Assembly (NCBI RefSeq): GCF_002102395.1
Contig: NZ_LQPZ01000040.1
Coordinates: 1 to 64,000, forward strand
DNA length: 64,000 nt
Direction of reading: 5' to 3'
Source: Mycolicibacillus trivialis
GTDB taxonomy: Bacteria > Actinomycetota > Actinomycetes > Mycobacteriales > Mycobacteriaceae
Shown here: piece after piece, positions 8,152 through 18,413 of the stretch
Position numbering within the stretch: position 1 is the first letter of the stretch
Layout: each line of letters begins with the position of its first letter
Program-made: the position numbers and the translations under genes
The notes under the pieces: generated by a model
The model's database searches: none
Seen by the model: only the letters and a program-made list of their open reading frames with translations
Told to the model about the DNA's origin: nothing

Positions 8152-8564
8152 CCTCACCTCGTCCGAAACTCGACCTGACCGAGGAGCAGTGGCAGCAGCG
8201 GCTCACCCCCGAGGAGTTCGCGGTGCTGCGACAGGCCGGCACCGAGCGGCCGTTCACCGGTGAGTACACCGACACCGAGACCGAAGGCGTCTACCAGTGC
8301 CGGGCGTGCGGTGCGGAGTTGTTCCGCAGCACCGAGAAGTTCCACTCGCACTGCGGGTGGCCGTCGTTCTTCGACCCGTCGCATTCGGAGGCGGTGCTGC
8401 TGCGCCCCGATGAGTCGCTGGGCATGTCGCGCACCGAAGTGCTGTGCGCCCACTGCCACAGCCATCTGGGTCACGTCTTCGTCGGCGAGGGCTACCCCAC
8501 CCCGACCGACCAGCGGTACTGCATCAACTCGATCTCGCTGCGCCTGGAACCCGCCGAAGGCTAG
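8148..8564 (+). CDS. msrB: Peptide methionine-(R)-S-oxide reductase MsrB
   Basis: The 138-residue protein reduces methionine-R-sulfoxide in proteins using thioredoxin. Two zinc-binding CxxC pairs are visible (CRAC near residue 45, CAHC near residue 103), together with the substrate motif SHCGWPSFF and the catalytic cysteine in RYCINSISL (about residue 125). It is cytoplasmic, since no signal peptide is present. Translation is coupled to aftC by a 4-bp overlap, so both come from the aftC promoter. This is the Rv2674 homologue. Confidence 0.95.
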   Translation: MTSPRPKLDLTEEQWQQRLTPEEFAVLRQAGTERPFTGEYTDTETEGVYQCRACGAELFRSTEKFHSHCGWPSFFDPSHSEAVLLRPDESLGMSRTEVLCAHCHSHLGHVFVGEGYPTPTDQRYCINSISLRLEPAEG

Positions 8565-8576
8565 GAACCGGCGGGC

Positions 8577-9323
8577 TCAGTCCAGCCGGGTGGCGTGGAC
8601 CTCCCAGAACGGGGCCAGCGCTATGCCGTCGGTCAGCCACGGCTCGATGACGGCGAACCGCTCCTGTAATTCGGCGATCCGGTCGGCCAGCGCCGGATTG
8701 CGTTCGGCCATCTGCCCGAACGTCGCACCGCTGACGTGCACCCGGTAGGTCGTCGGACCCACGTAATCCAACCGCCAGCCGGCGTCGGGAAGCAACCGCT
8801 CAAAGTGATTCCGCGACAACGACCGCGGCATCCGGAATCCGTTGACGGTGCCCTCACCGAAGGTGAACATGAACAGCCGCGCCCCGGGCCGGGTGGCCCG
8901 GTGCAGCGCCCGCGCATACTCGGTTTGCGGCTCGTCGTCGGTGGCGAACGTGTGGTAGAAGGCGCAGTCCACCACGGTGTCGAACCGGTTCGTGATCCCG
9001 TCCAGGGTACGGGCGTCGCCCAACTCGAATTCGACGCTCGCCCCGGCTTTTTCGGCGTTGTTCCGGGCCCGCTCCAGCGCCGCCGGCGACACGTCGATCC
9101 CGGTGACCGCATGCCCGTGGGAGGCCAGGTGGATCGCGTTGTGGCCCGGCCCGGTGCCCGGGTCGAGCACCTGCCCGCGGATCGCACCGAGCGCCGCCAG
9201 GCGCTGCACCACCGGCTGTGGCCCGCCGACGTCCCACGGGGTGGCGGTCGGCAGACCGTGGGAGGTGTGGGCGTCGCGGTAGCGTTCGTCGAACAGGTTG
9301 GGGTCGGCCGGCGGTTGCGTCAC
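8577..9323 (-). CDS. SAM-dependent methyltransferase (Rv2675c-like)
   Basis: The 248-residue class I methyltransferase has motif I as [16 protein letters not shown] (about residues 48-63) and motif [15 protein letters not shown]. Motif I carries DPGTGPGH where most relatives have DxGxGxG. The substrate is unknown. The GTG start overlaps the chdC stop (GTGA), which makes it the last gene of the hemE-cgoX-chdC operon. A role in haem or quinone chemistry is therefore possible but unproven. Longer in-frame starts would run far into chdC and are not used. Confidence 0.8.
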   Translation of the reverse strand: MTQPPADPNLFDERYRDAHTSHGLPTATPWDVGGPQPVVQRLAALGAIRGQVLDPGTGPGHNAIHLASHGHAVTGIDVSPAALERARNNAEKAGASVEFELGDARTLDGITNRFDTVVDCAFYHTFATDDEPQTEYARALHRATRPGARLFMFTFGEGTVNGFRMPRSLSRNHFERLLPDAGWRLDYVGPTTYRVHVSGATFGQMAERNPALADRIAELQERFAVIEPWLTDGIALAPFWEVHATRLD

Positions 9324-10015
9324 GGCAGGGCCGTCACCAGGCGCTCGACGTCGACCCGCGGTCCCACGAAGAACGGGGTCTCCTCGCGGGTGTGCCTGCG
9401 CGCATCGGTGGCACGCAGGTCCCGCATCAGGTCGACGATCCGGTCCAGTTCGGGACCTTCGAACGCCAGCAGCCATTCGTAGTCGCCGAGCGCGAAGGCC
9501 GGCACCGTGTTCGCCCGCACCTCCTTGTAGGGGCGGGCCGCCATGCCGTGCTCGGCGAGCATGCGGCGACGCTCCTCGTCGGGCAGCAGGTACCACTCGT
9601 AGGAGCGCACGAACGGGTAGACGCAGATGTAGTCGCCCGGGTCCTCCCCGGCGATGAACGCCGGTAGGTGGCTCTTGTTGAACTCGGCCGGCCGGTGCAG
9701 CGCCACACTGCTCCAGAACGGGGTGCTGGCGCGCCCCAGCGTCGTGGTGCGCCGGAAGTCGGAGTAGGTCGCCTGCAGCGCCTCGATGCGCTCGGCGTGG
9801 GTCCAGATCATGAAGTCGGCGTCGGCGCGCAACCCGGCGATGTCGTAGACGCCGCGCACCACCACCCCGTTGTCCTCCTGGCGTTTGAGGAACTCGGTGG
9901 TCTCCTCGATGACCGCGGTCCGGTCGTCACCGAGCACCCCGGGCCGCACCGAGTACACCGAAAACATCAGGTAGCGCAGGGTGGCGTTCAACGCGTCGTA
10001 GTCAAGGCGGGTCAT
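9320..10015 (-). CDS. chdC: Coproheme decarboxylase ChdC (HemQ)
   Basis: The 231-residue chlorite-dismutase-fold protein catalyses the last step of the coproporphyrin-dependent haem route, the oxidative decarboxylation of coproheme III to haem b. The catalytic tyrosine lies in [11 protein letters not shown] (about residue 138), and the proximal histidine in [13 protein letters not shown] (about residue 161). It lacks the distal arginine environment of true chlorite dismutases as far as can be judged. The upstream genes cgoX and hemE are in the same operon. The ATG at 10015 lies 4 bp after the cgoX stop. Homologue of Rv2676c. Confidence 0.92.
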   Translation of the reverse strand: MTRLDYDALNATLRYLMFSVYSVRPGVLGDDRTAVIEETTEFLKRQEDNGVVVRGVYDIAGLRADADFMIWTHAERIEALQATYSDFRRTTTLGRASTPFWSSVALHRPAEFNKSHLPAFIAGEDPGDYICVYPFVRSYEWYLLPDEERRRMLAEHGMAARPYKEVRANTVPAFALGDYEWLLAFEGPELDRIVDLMRDLRATDARRHTREETPFFVGPRVDVERLVTALP

Positions 10016-10019
10016 ATCC

Positions 10020-11393
10020 CTATCGTGCCACGGTCGGCGCGGCCGCCCCGAGCACCCTGGTGGCCGCCGCGGTGGCCGCGGCGATGCAGGCCGGCACCCC
10101 GATCCCGTCGAGGAAGCTGCCGGCCACCGCCAGCGTGGCGGGCAGGTCGGCGCGCAGGTCGGCGACCAGCTCGCCGTGACCCGGCCCGTACTGCGGCATC
10201 GCGTCGACGAAGCGGGCGACAGCGGAGTCGGCGGGGTCCGCCTCGACGCCGAGCACGGTGGCGAGATCCTCCCGCGCCCAGGCCAGCAGCTCGTCGTCGC
10301 CGGCTTCGACGGTCCGCCCACCGTCCCCGAACCGGCCGAAGGAGACCCGCAGCAACTCCGGGCCCGCCGCATCGACACCCCATTTGCGTGACGACAGGGT
10401 GATCGCCTTGGCGTGCAGCCGCTCCCCGCTGGCGACCAGCACGCCGGAGTGTTCGGGGATCGGGGTGCCCGCCGGCAGTGCCAGCGCCACCACCGCCGAG
10501 GAGGCGGCGGGGATGCGGGCGGCCAGCGCCGCGGCCCGCGGCGCCGCCTCGCCGAGCAGTTCCGCCTGCCGGTGCGGTGGCACCGCCAGGATCACCGCGT
10601 CGGCCCGGTGGGCGGTGCCGTCGGCGCCGGTGAGTTCCCAGCCGGGGCCGGACCGGCGCAGTCGCGACACGGCCGTGCGCACCCGCTCGGGCCGGGCCCG
10701 GCGGGTCAGTTCGTCGACCAGCACCCGGTAACCCCCGGTCAGCGCCCCGAAGATCGGTGCGCCGGTGGGTGCGGGCAGCGCGGAACGCACCGCGGCCAGC
10801 AGGCTGGGGGCGCCGCGGTCGAGCGCGGCAGCCAGGCCGGGGGCGGCGGCGCGCAGCCCGATCGTGTTCGCCGACCCGGCGTAGACCCCGGCCAGCAGCG
10901 GGTCCACCGAGCGGGTCACCACCTGCTCCCCGAAGCGCTCCCCCACCAACTCGGCCACCGTCGGGTCGGCGCCGCGCCGCCAGTGCAGGGCCCGGTCCGG
11001 TTCGGCGTCGATGCGGGCCACGGTGGCGGTGTCGACCAGTCCGGACAGCGCTTGCGCCGACGACGGGATCCCGTTGAGGGTGCCGGTGGGCATCGGGTGC
11101 AGGCCGGCCCCGCTGTAGACCAGCGGGCGCACCCCGGTGGTGTCCCGAACCCGGTCGCCGAGACCGAGTTCGGCCAGCAGCGCGGGCACCTCGGGGCGGC
11201 GGCGGACGAAGGCCTCCGCGCCGACGTCCATCGCCCGCCCGGCCACCTCGACGGTGCGCAGCACCCCGCCGAGCTGTTCGGCGGGGTCGAACAGCACGAT
11301 CCGGGCGTCCGCACCGAGCGCGGCCCGCAGCCGGTAGGCGGCGGTCAGGCCGGAGATGCCGCCGCCGACGACGGCGTAGCCGCCTACGTTCAC
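10020..11393 (-). CDS. cgoX: Coproporphyrinogen III oxidase CgoX (HemY type)
   Basis: The 457-residue FAD-dependent oxidase opens with the dinucleotide-binding motif [16 protein letters not shown] (residues 7-22) and an acidic residue after the second strand. In actinobacteria this enzyme oxidises coproporphyrinogen III to coproporphyrin III; older databases call it protoporphyrinogen oxidase HemG/HemY. A C-terminal FAD contact, [14 protein letters not shown], is also visible. The GTG start overlaps the hemE stop by GTGA. The ferrochelatase gene is not in this window. Homologue of Rv2677c. Confidence 0.9.
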   Translation of the reverse strand: MNVGGYAVVGGGISGLTAAYRLRAALGADARIVLFDPAEQLGGVLRTVEVAGRAMDVGAEAFVRRRPEVPALLAELGLGDRVRDTTGVRPLVYSGAGLHPMPTGTLNGIPSSAQALSGLVDTATVARIDAEPDRALHWRRGADPTVAELVGERFGEQVVTRSVDPLLAGVYAGSANTIGLRAAAPGLAAALDRGAPSLLAAVRSALPAPTGAPIFGALTGGYRVLVDELTRRARPERVRTAVSRLRRSGPGWELTGADGTAHRADAVILAVPPHRQAELLGEAAPRAAALAARIPAASSAVVALALPAGTPIPEHSGVLVASGERLHAKAITLSSRKWGVDAAGPELLRVSFGRFGDGGRTVEAGDDELLAWAREDLATVLGVEADPADSAVARFVDAMPQYGPGHGELVADLRADLPATLAVAGSFLDGIGVPACIAAATAAATRVLGAAAPTVAR

Positions 11394-12451
11394 AACGAGT
11401 GCACCAGCGCCACCAGGTCGGTGAGGACACCCGGGTCGGTCTCGGGCAGCACGCCGTGCCCCAGGTTGAAGATGTGACCGCCCGCGCCTGCGGCCACCGC
11501 CTGCCTGCCGTCCGCCACCACGTCGCGGGCAGCGCGCTCGACGGCCGGCCAGCCGGTGAGCAGCACCACCGGGTCGAGGTTGCCCTGCAGGACGGTGCCG
11601 GCTTCGACGCGGCCGGCCGCGGCAGGCAGGGCGGTACGCCAGTCCACCCCGACCACCCCGGCAGCCGAACGCGGCAGCGCCTCCGACATCGCGCCGAGCA
11701 ACTCGGCGGTCCCGACCCCGAAGTGGGTCATCGGCAGCCCGCGGTCGGCCAGTGTGGCGAACACCCGGGCGCTGTGCGGCAGCACGTAGCGGCGGTAGTC
11801 GGCCAGCGACAACGTGCCGGCCCAGGAGTCGAAGAGCTGGATGGCGTCGACACCGGCATCGATCTGCACGGTCAGGAAGGCGATCGCGATGTCGGTGAGC
11901 TTGGTCATCAGCTCATCCCACTGTGCCGGCTCGGCCAGCATCATCGTCTTGGTCCGTGCGTGGTTGCGGCTGGGGCCGCCCTCGATGAGGTAGGAGGCCA
12001 GCGTGAACGGGGCGCCGGAGAAGCCGATCAACGCGACCTCACCCAGCTCGCCGACCAGGGCGCGCACCGCGTCGGCGACCGGTGCGACGCCGTCGGGGTC
12101 CAGGGCCGGCATCGCGTCGATGTCCGCGGCGGTGCGCACCGGTTCGGCGATGACCGGGCCGACGTCGGCGACGATGTCGAGGTCGATGCCCGCGCCGCGC
12201 AGCGGCACCACGATGTCGGAGAACAGGATCGCCGCGTCCACCCCGTGCCTGCGCACCGGCTGCAGGGTGATCTCGGTGACCAGGTCGGCGTCGAAGCAGG
12301 CCTCCATCATGGTGTGCCGGGCGCGCAGCTGCCGGTATTCGGGTAGTGATCGGCCGGCCTGGCGCATGAACCACACCGGGGTCCGGTGCGGGGTGCGGCC
12401 GGCGGCGGCGGCCAGATAGGCGGAATTGGGCAGCTCACGACGGGTACTCAT
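11390..12451 (-). CDS. hemE: Uroporphyrinogen decarboxylase HemE
   Basis: The 353-residue TIM-barrel enzyme converts uroporphyrinogen III to coproporphyrinogen III. The two family signatures are present: [10 protein letters not shown] (residues 25-34), with the substrate-binding arginines, and [17 protein letters not shown] (about 143-159). The catalytic aspartate is in [10 protein letters not shown] (about residue 79). It is the first gene of a four-gene operon (hemE, cgoX, chdC, methyltransferase) with 4-bp overlaps at two junctions. The operon is divergent from the DUF3000 gene, with 147 bp between the starts. Confidence 0.95.
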   Translation of the reverse strand: MSTRRELPNSAYLAAAAGRTPHRTPVWFMRQAGRSLPEYRQLRARHTMMEACFDADLVTEITLQPVRRHGVDAAILFSDIVVPLRGAGIDLDIVADVGPVIAEPVRTAADIDAMPALDPDGVAPVADAVRALVGELGEVALIGFSGAPFTLASYLIEGGPSRNHARTKTMMLAEPAQWDELMTKLTDIAIAFLTVQIDAGVDAIQLFDSWAGTLSLADYRRYVLPHSARVFATLADRGLPMTHFGVGTAELLGAMSEALPRSAAGVVGVDWRTALPAAAGRVEAGTVLQGNLDPVVLLTGWPAVERAARDVVADGRQAVAAGAGGHIFNLGHGVLPETDPGVLTDLVALVHSL

Positions 12452-12598
12452 CGCCGTCTATGCTGCCACGGCCGTGCCGCGGGTGATCGGGGCCGTCGCG
12501 GTCGGCGCGCCTGCCGGATCCCGTCCGAGACCCGGGTTAGCGTGGATTGCAAGTGCCTTGCGCCGGCGACACCGTCAAGTGAGGAAGAGGAGCAGCGC

Positions 12599-13189
12599 TT
12601 GACCTCAACTGAACCGGCCCCGTTCCGCGAGGCGGTGGCCACGATGGCCGCGGCCACGGCGCGGCCGGAGATCGAGCTGGCTCCGATCCGGCCGCCACAA
12701 CGCCTCGCGCCCTACAGCTATGCGCTGGGCGCCGAGATCAAGCAGCTCGAACTCGACGCGCTGGCGGCGCAATCCGAGCTCTCCGACCAGGACGCGTTCG
12801 GCCGGCTGATCCTGCTCTACGACCCGGAGGGCTCCGAGGCCTGGGACGGGACCATGCGGCTGGTGGCCTACATCCAGGCGGACCTGGACGCCAGCGAGGC
12901 GATGGACCCGCTGATGCCCGAAGTGGTGTGGAGCTGGCTGGTCGAGGCGCTCGAGGCACGGACCAGCGAGGTCACCGCGCTGGGCGGGACGGTGACGGCC
13001 ACCACCTCGGTGCGTTACGGCGACATCGCCGGGCCCGAGCGTGCCCACCAGCTGGAGCTGCGCGCCTCGTGGACGGCGACCAGCCCCGAGCTCGGCGGCC
13101 ACGTCCAGGCGTTCTGCGACGTCCTCGAACACGCCTCCGGATTGCCGCCGGTCGGGGTGACCAAGCTGGGAACGCGGTCGCGCGGCTGA
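12599..13189 (+). CDS. DUF3000 family protein (Rv2680-like)
   Basis: The 196-residue protein is an actinobacterial protein of unknown function that is nearly always found beside an RNase D-like gene. No signal peptide or membrane segment is present. Conserved-looking stretches are RPPQRLAPYSYALGAE (about 36-51) and the DGTMRLVAYIQAD region. The TTG start is chosen because the purine-rich GAGGAAGAGGAG at 12581-12592 lies 6 bp upstream; an ATG at 12641 would be an internal alternative. The RNase D gene begins 2 bp after its stop, so the two form an operon. Confidence 0.8.
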   Translation: MTSTEPAPFREAVATMAAATARPEIELAPIRPPQRLAPYSYALGAEIKQLELDALAAQSELSDQDAFGRLILLYDPEGSEAWDGTMRLVAYIQADLDASEAMDPLMPEVVWSWLVEALEARTSEVTALGGTVTATTSVRYGDIAGPERAHQLELRASWTATSPELGGHVQAFCDVLEHASGLPPVGVTKLGTRSRG

Positions 13190-13191
13190 CG

Positions 13192-14439
13192 ATGTCCGAC
13201 ACCGTCGACGGGACCGACGCGAGCGCCGAGGAGCCCACCGCCACCCCGTTGCGCGCCCCGCGTGGCGGGGTGCCGCCGGTCTCGGTCACCGCCGACGAGA
13301 TCGCTCGGGCCGCCGATCGGCTCGCCGCCGGCCGCGGCCCGTTCGCGGTCGACGCCGAACGCGCCTCGGGTTTCCGCTACTCCAACCGGGCCTACCTCAT
13401 CCAGATCCGGCGCGCGGACGCCGGGACCGTGCTGATCGATCCGGTCGGCGACGGCACCGACCCGGCCGCGCTGCTCGAACCGGTCGCCGAGGCTCTCTCC
13501 GACGGGGAGTGGATTCTGCACTCCGCCGACCAGGACCTGCCGTGTCTGGCGGAGGTGGGTTTGCGCCCGCCTGCGCTCTACGACACCGAGTTGGCCGGCC
13601 GGTTGGCCGGCTTCGACCGGGTCAACCTGGCCGCAATGGTGCAGCGGTTGCTCGGGTTGGGGTTGGCGAAAGGCCACGGCGCCGCCGACTGGTCCAAGCG
13701 GCCGCTGCCCGCCGAGTGGCTGAATTACGCCGCACTCGATGTGGAGGTCCTCATCGAACTGCGCAACGCGATCGCCGACGTCCTGGTGGAGCAGGGCAAA
13801 ACCGACTGGGCCGCAGAGGAGTTCGATCATCTGCGCAAGTTCGAGGCGCCGCCCACCCGTCGCGACCGGTGGCGGCGCACTTCGGGGATCCACAAGGTGC
13901 GCGGCGACCGGGGGCTGGCCGCGGTGCGCGAACTGTGGCTGGTGCGCGACCGCCTCGCCCAGCGCCGCGACATCGCACCGGGCCGTATCCTGCCGGACCG
14001 CGCGATCATCGACGCCGCGCTCACCGACCCCAGGACGGTCGCCGAACTGCTGGAGCGGCCCATCTTCGGCGGCCCCAAACAGCGCCGCTACGCCGAACTG
14101 TGGGTCGCCGCGCTGGCGTCCGCCCGGGAGAGCCCGGCTCCCCCACCCGGCCCGGAGTCCAACTCCGGGCCGCCGCCAGCGGTGCGGTGGGCAAAACGCA
14201 AGCCGGAGGCCGCCGCCCGGCTGGAGGCCGCGCGCGCCGCGATCAGCGCGGTCGCCGAGCAGGTCGACGTCCCGGCCGAGAACCTCCTCAGCCCGGAGTT
14301 GGTGCGCCGGCTGTGCTGGGACTGGGCCGGTTCCGCGGATACCGCCGCGGCGGTCGAGGACGTGCTGCGCGCCGGTGGGGCGCGGTCCTGGCAGCGCCGG
14401 CTGGTGGTGCCGGCGTTGGCGACGGCGCTGGACTCCTGA
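13192..14439 (+). CDS. rnd: RNase D-like 3'-5' exoribonuclease
   Basis: The 415-residue protein has a DEDD exonuclease domain followed by an HRDC domain. Exo I is FAVDAERASGFRY (about residue 50, Asp and Glu), Exo II is in LHSADQDLPCL (Asp), and Exo III is YAALDVEVL (Tyr and Asp), which makes it the DEDDy type. RNase D trims the 3' ends of tRNA and other stable RNAs. The HRDC region starts near residue 215, and a second, weaker helical repeat follows. It is co-transcribed with the DUF3000 gene. Homologue of Rv2681. Its 3' end lies 15 bp from that of dxs. Confidence 0.88.
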   Translation: MSDTVDGTDASAEEPTATPLRAPRGGVPPVSVTADEIARAADRLAAGRGPFAVDAERASGFRYSNRAYLIQIRRADAGTVLIDPVGDGTDPAALLEPVAEALSDGEWILHSADQDLPCLAEVGLRPPALYDTELAGRLAGFDRVNLAAMVQRLLGLGLAKGHGAADWSKRPLPAEWLNYAALDVEVLIELRNAIADVLVEQGKTDWAAEEFDHLRKFEAPPTRRDRWRRTSGIHKVRGDRGLAAVRELWLVRDRLAQRRDIAPGRILPDRAIIDAALTDPRTVAELLERPIFGGPKQRRYAELWVAALASARESPAPPPGPESNSGPPPAVRWAKRKPEAAARLEAARAAISAVAEQVDVPAENLLSPELVRRLCWDWAGSADTAAAVEDVLRAGGARSWQRRLVVPALATALDS

Positions 14440-14454
14440 GCCCGGCCGTATCGC

Positions 14455-16371
14455 CTACTCGGCGGGCTGGCCGACCTCGGTGTCCACCGGTGTGGTGGCG
14501 CCCAGCGCCGCCACCCAGCCGGTGATCTGGCGGCTGATGTCCTGGGCGGTCAGACCGGACTCCGCCAGGATCTCGCCACGGGAGGCGTGGTCGTAGAACT
14601 GCTGCGGCAGCCCCAGGTCGCGGCACGGCACGTCGATCTCGGCGCGGCGCAGCGCCGCCGACACCGCCGAGCCCACCCCGCCGGCCACTCCGCTGTCCTC
14701 CAGGGTCACGACCAGCTTGTGTGCGCGGGCCAGGGTGCCGATCCCGGCCGGCACCGGCAGCACCCAGCGTGGGTCGAGCACGGTCACGCCGATGCCCTGG
14801 TTGCGCAGTCGCTGCGCCACCTCCAGCGCCATCGGGGCGAACGCGCCCACCGCCACCAGCAGCACGTCATCGCCCAGCTGGTCGGCAGGCAGGGCCAGCA
14901 CGTCCATGCCGTCGACGTGTTCGACGGCCGGGATGTCTTCGCCGACGTCGCCTTTGGGGAAGCGGATCGCGGTCGGGCCGTCGTCGACGCCGAGCGCGTC
15001 ACCGAGTTGCTCGTGTAGCCGGGTGCCGTCGCGCGGAGCCGCCACCCGCATTCCGGGCACGATGCCCAGCAGCGACAGGTCCCACATGCCGTTGTGGCTG
15101 GCGCCGTCGGGGCCGGTGATGCCGGCGCGGTCCAGCACGAACGTCACCGGCAGTTTGTGCAGCGCGACGTCCATCAACATCTGGTCGAAGGCCCGGTTGA
15201 GGAAGGTGGAGTAGATCGCCACCACCGGGTGCAGGCCGGCCATCGCGAGTCCCGCGGCGGACGCGGTGGCGTGCTGCTCGGCGATGCCGACGTCGAACAG
15301 CCGGTCGGGGAAACGGGCGCCGAACGCGGCCAGTCCGGTCGGTCCGGGCATCGCCGCGGTGATCGCGACGACGTCGCGGCGCACGTTGGCGAATTCGACC
15401 AGGGCGTCGGAGAACACCGCCGTCCAGCCCCGCCCGGCCACCGTGGTGGGCTGGCCGGTAAGCGGGTCGATCGGCGCGGTGGCGTGCATCAGCTCGGCTT
15501 CGTCGTTTTCGGCCGGGGCGTAGCCGGCGCCCTTGCGGGTCACGGCGTGGACGATCACGGGGCCGTTGAAGGAGCGGGCGGCGCTCAGCGACAGCTCGAG
15601 CGCGGAGAGGTCGTGGCCGTCGACCGGCCCGACGTATTTGAGGCCGAGGTCGGTGAACATCTCCTGCGGGCTCAGCGCGTCCTTCAGGCCCACCTTGACG
15701 CTGTGCAGCGCCTGGTAGCTGAACTCGCCGATCATCGGGATGCCGCGGATCAGCCGGCGCCCCTCCTCGAGCAGCCGTTCGTAGCCGGGCTGCAGGCGCA
15801 GCGCCGCCAGGTGCTCGGCGAACCCGCCGATAGTCGGGGCGTAGCTGCGGCCGTTGTCGTTGACGACGATCACCACCGGCCGGTTGGCGGCGGCGATGTT
15901 GTTCAGCGCCTCCCAGCACATCCCGCCGGTCAGCGCACCGTCACCGACCACCGCGACCACGTGCCGGTTGCGGTGCCCGGTCAGCTCGAACGCCTTGGCC
16001 AGCCCGTCGGCGTAGGACAGCGCGGCGCTGGCGTGGCTGGACTCCACCCAGTCGTGCTCGCTCTCAGCGCGGCACGGGTAGCCCGACAGGCCGTCCTTCT
16101 TACGCAGCGTGTCGAAGTCGCGGCAGCGGCCGGTGAGCATCTTGTGCACGTAGGACTGGTGTCCGGTGTCGAACACGATCGGGTCGTGCGGCGAGTCGAA
16201 GACCCGGTGCAGAGCCAACGTCAGTTCCACGACCCCGAGGTTGGGGCCCAAATGACCGCCGGTGACTGCAACCTTGTGGATCAGGAACTCGCGGATCTCG
16301 CCGGCCAGGTCGGCCAGCTGCGGGTGACTGAGGTGTTGCAGATCAGCGGGACCGCGGATCTGGTGAAGCAT
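14455..16371 (-). CDS. dxs: 1-deoxy-D-xylulose-5-phosphate synthase DXS
   Basis: The 638-residue thiamine-diphosphate enzyme makes DXP from pyruvate and glyceraldehyde 3-phosphate, the first step of the MEP isoprenoid pathway. Visible elements are [15 protein letters not shown] (substrate histidine, about residue 75), the ThDP motif [16 protein letters not shown] (about 145-160), and the transketolase glutamate in [14 protein letters not shown] (about residue 367). Length is normal for the family. A TAGACT -10 lies 6 bp before the ATG, predicting a leaderless mRNA, and the start is only 35 bp from the divergent CBS gene. Homologue of Rv2682c. Confidence 0.96.
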   Translation of the reverse strand: MLHQIRGPADLQHLSHPQLADLAGEIREFLIHKVAVTGGHLGPNLGVVELTLALHRVFDSPHDPIVFDTGHQSYVHKMLTGRCRDFDTLRKKDGLSGYPCRAESEHDWVESSHASAALSYADGLAKAFELTGHRNRHVVAVVGDGALTGGMCWEALNNIAAANRPVVIVVNDNGRSYAPTIGGFAEHLAALRLQPGYERLLEEGRRLIRGIPMIGEFSYQALHSVKVGLKDALSPQEMFTDLGLKYVGPVDGHDLSALELSLSAARSFNGPVIVHAVTRKGAGYAPAENDEAELMHATAPIDPLTGQPTTVAGRGWTAVFSDALVEFANVRRDVVAITAAMPGPTGLAAFGARFPDRLFDVGIAEQHATASAAGLAMAGLHPVVAIYSTFLNRAFDQMLMDVALHKLPVTFVLDRAGITGPDGASHNGMWDLSLLGIVPGMRVAAPRDGTRLHEQLGDALGVDDGPTAIRFPKGDVGEDIPAVEHVDGMDVLALPADQLGDDVLLVAVGAFAPMALEVAQRLRNQGIGVTVLDPRWVLPVPAGIGTLARAHKLVVTLEDSGVAGGVGSAVSAALRRAEIDVPCRDLGLPQQFYDHASRGEILAESGLTAQDISRQITGWVAALGATTPVDTEVGQPAE

Positions 16372-16377
16372 CTGGTC

Positions 16378-16383
16378 AGTCTA
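16378..16383 (-). promoter_or_regulatory. Leaderless -10 element of dxs
   Basis: On the minus strand TAGACT is followed by 6 bp and the dxs ATG at 16371. It lies 10 bp from the -10 of the divergent CBS gene, so the two promoters are packed into about 35 bp. Confidence 0.55.
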
Positions 16384-16393
16384 CGCAGCGCGC

Positions 16394-16399
16394 TAGGGT
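16394..16399 (+). promoter_or_regulatory. Leaderless -10 element of the CBS gene
   Basis: TAGGGT is followed by 7 bp and the ATG at 16407. It argues against the in-frame GTG at 16398, which lies inside the hexamer. Confidence 0.5.
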
Positions 16400-16406
16400 G
16401 TCGCAC

Positions 16407-16850
16407 ATGCACGCCGCCGACATCGCCGAGAGTTTCCCGGTGGTGACACTCGACACGCCGGCGCTGGAGGCGGCCCGGCTGCTCGCCGAACACCGGCTTC
16501 CGGGCATCGTCGTCACCGATGCCGACGGGCGGCCGTCGGCGATCCTGCCCGCCTCTCAGGTGGTGGCGTTCATCGTGCCGCAATACGTCCACGACGACCC
16601 GTCGCTGGCCGGGGTACTCAACGAGGAGATGGCCGACCGCATCGCCGAGAAGCTGGCCGGAAAGACGGTGCGCGCCGTGCTGCCCGATCATCTGCACGAC
16701 GTGCCGCCGGTGGACGCCGACGACACCGTCATCGAGGTGGCGGCGCGGATGGCGCGGCTGCACAGCCCGCTGCTGGCCGTGCACCGCGACGGCACCTTCC
16801 TCGGGGTGATCACCGCCTCGCGGCTGCTGCAGACCGCCCTGGGACACTGA
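16407..16850 (+). CDS. CBS-domain protein (Rv2683-like)
   Basis: The 147-residue protein consists of a tandem CBS pair (about residues 1-50 and 85-145): an opening [18 protein letters not shown] and a closing [15 protein letters not shown] show the typical helix-strand pattern. Such Bateman modules bind adenine nucleotides and tune a partner protein. The transporter gene starts 4 bp downstream, so this is probably a soluble regulatory subunit for that transporter, which is an inference from position. No other domain is present. Confidence 0.82.
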   Translation: MHAADIAESFPVVTLDTPALEAARLLAEHRLPGIVVTDADGRPSAILPASQVVAFIVPQYVHDDPSLAGVLNEEMADRIAEKLAGKTVRAVLPDHLHDVPPVDADDTVIEVAARMARLHSPLLAVHRDGTFLGVITASRLLQTALGH

Positions 16851-16854
16851 ACCG

Positions 16855-18147
16855 GTGACAGCGGCCATCGCGATCACCGCGTTCGTGGTCGCCTATCTGT
16901 TCATCGCCAGCGATCGGGTCAACAAGACCGTCGCCGCCCTCGTCGGGGCGGCGGTGGTGGTCTGCCTGCCGATGGTCGGCTCCGACGACATCTTCTTCTC
17001 CCGCGAGACCGGCATCGACTGGGATGTCATCTTCCTGCTGTTCGGCATGATGATCATCGTCTCGGTGCTGCGCCAGACCGGGGTGTTCGAGTACGCGGCG
17101 ATCTGGGCGACCAAGCGGGCCGCCGGGTCGCCGCTGCGCATCATGATCCTGCTGGTGCTGATCACCGCGGTGGCCTCCGCGTTGCTGGACAACGTCACCA
17201 CGGTGCTGCTGATCGCGCCGGTCACGCTGCTGGTCTGCGACCGGTTGGCGATCAACGCGGTGCCGTTCCTGATGGCCGAGGTGCTCGCCTCCAACATCGG
17301 CGGCGCCTCGACGCTGGTCGGTGACCCGCCCAACATCATCATCGCGAGCCGCGCCGGGCTGACGTTCAACGACTTCCTGGTGCACATGCTGCCGATCGTG
17401 GCGATCGTCGTCGTCGTGTTCATCGCGCTGCTGCCGTGGCTGTTCCGCGGCAGTTTCACCGTCGACCCCGAGCGGGTCGCCGACGTGATGGCGCTCGAGG
17501 AGGGCGAGGCGATCCGCGACCGCGGGCTGCTGATCCGCTGCGGGGTGGTGCTGGCGGCGGTGTTCGCGGCGTTCATCGGCCATTCGGTGGTGCACATCGA
17601 GCCGTCGGTGGTGGCGTTGCTGGGCGCCGGGGTGCTGGTGCTGTTGTCCAAGCTGGGCCGCTCGGAGTACCTCTCCAGCGTCGAGTGGGAGACGCTGCTG
17701 TTCTTCGCGGGGTTGTTCGTCATGGTCGGCGCGCTGGTCAAGACCGGTGTCGTCGAGTCGCTGGCCCGTTCGGCGATCGAGGTGACCGGCGGCGACATGC
17801 TGCTGACCACAATGCTGATCCTGGGTGTGTCGGCCCCGGTTTCCGGTGTCATCGACAACATCCCTTATGTCGCGACCATGACCCCGATCGTCGGGGAGTT
17901 GGCGGCCGCCGCCGGCGGGCCCGACCACCAGGGCGCGCTGTGGTGGGCGCTGGCGCTGGGCGCGGACTTCGGCGGCAACCTGACCGCGGTCGGCGCCAGC
18001 GCCAACGTCGTCATGCTCGGCATCGCCCGCCGGGCCGGGACGCCGATCTCGTTCTGGGAGTTCACCCGCAAGGGCGCGATCGTCACCGCGGTGTCGGTCG
18101 GGTTGTGCGTGCCCTATCTGTGGCTGCGCTACTTCGTGTGGGGCTGA
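16855..18147 (+). CDS. DASS/ArsB-type membrane transporter (Rv2684-like)
   Basis: The 430-residue integral membrane protein has about 10-11 helices arranged as an inverted repeat. Each half carries the family hairpin signature: [14 protein letters not shown] with GDPPNIIIA in the first half, and [14 protein letters not shown] with [14 protein letters not shown] in the second. This is the divalent anion/sodium symporter and arsenite permease superfamily. M. tuberculosis has two adjacent copies (arsA, arsB1); only one is here. An arsenite role is not supported, because no arsenic genes are near. Citrate, dicarboxylate or another anion are alternatives. It follows the CBS gene by 4 bp. Confidence 0.85.
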   Translation: MTAAIAITAFVVAYLFIASDRVNKTVAALVGAAVVVCLPMVGSDDIFFSRETGIDWDVIFLLFGMMIIVSVLRQTGVFEYAAIWATKRAAGSPLRIMILLVLITAVASALLDNVTTVLLIAPVTLLVCDRLAINAVPFLMAEVLASNIGGASTLVGDPPNIIIASRAGLTFNDFLVHMLPIVAIVVVVFIALLPWLFRGSFTVDPERVADVMALEEGEAIRDRGLLIRCGVVLAAVFAAFIGHSVVHIEPSVVALLGAGVLVLLSKLGRSEYLSSVEWETLLFFAGLFVMVGALVKTGVVESLARSAIEVTGGDMLLTTMLILGVSAPVSGVIDNIPYVATMTPIVGELAAAAGGPDHQGALWWALALGADFGGNLTAVGASANVVMLGIARRAGTPISFWEFTRKGAIVTAVSVGLCVPYLWLRYFVWG

Positions 18148-18167
18148 CCGGGCGGCCCCGCGGCCCT

Positions 18168-18212
18168 GCCATCCACGTCCCCGCCATCCACGTCCCCGCC
18201 ATCCCCGCCACC
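18168..18212 (+). repeat. 15-bp tandem repeat, three imperfect units
   Basis: Units at 18168-18182 and 18183-18197 are identical (GCCATCCACGTCCCC), and the third at 18198-18212 is diverged. They lie just after the stop of the transporter gene, in a convergent intergenic gap. Confidence 0.8.
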
Positions 18213-18253
18213 TACTTCCCGCGGCCCACCCTTACCTCCGCGAAAGTGAAAAT

Positions 18254-18284
18254 ATGCAGGAAAAGTGCGAGAAGCGCCCTGCAT
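18254..18284. terminator. Weak inverted repeat between convergent genes
   Basis: ATGCAGG at 18254-18260 pairs with CCTGCAT at 18278-18284 across a 17-base loop. It could act in either direction as a weak terminator, but there is no T-tract. Confidence 0.25.
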
Positions 18285-18295
18285 GGATTCAATCT

Positions 18296-18401
18296 CGCGG
18301 CGCGGGAGGCGCGCGGCGCGGGACGTGCGCGGCGCGGGAGGCGCGCGGCGCGGGAGGCGCGCGGCGCTGGACGTGCGCGGCGCGGGAGGCACGCGGCGCG
18401 A
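18296..18401 (+). repeat. 16-bp VNTR-like tandem array, six units plus a partial seventh
   Basis: Units of CGCGGCGCGGGAGGCG start at 18296, 18312, 18328, 18344, 18360 and 18376, and a 10-bp partial unit at 18392. Units 1, 3 and 4 are identical; 2 and 5 end in GGACGTG, unit 5 also has one change inside, and unit 6 has one final change. The period is not a multiple of three, and no plausible gene crosses it. It fills the gap between two convergent genes, a typical site for a mycobacterial VNTR. Confidence 0.88.
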
Positions 18402-18413
18402 CGCCCAGCCCCG

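Noticed and set aside
16398..16400. GTG start for the CBS gene
   Set aside because: It lies inside the TAGGGT -10 hexamer; the ATG at 16407 fits a leaderless start.
18296..18401. CRISPR-like regular repeats
   Set aside because: The units are contiguous 16-mers with no spacers between them and no cas genes are near; it is a tandem repeat.
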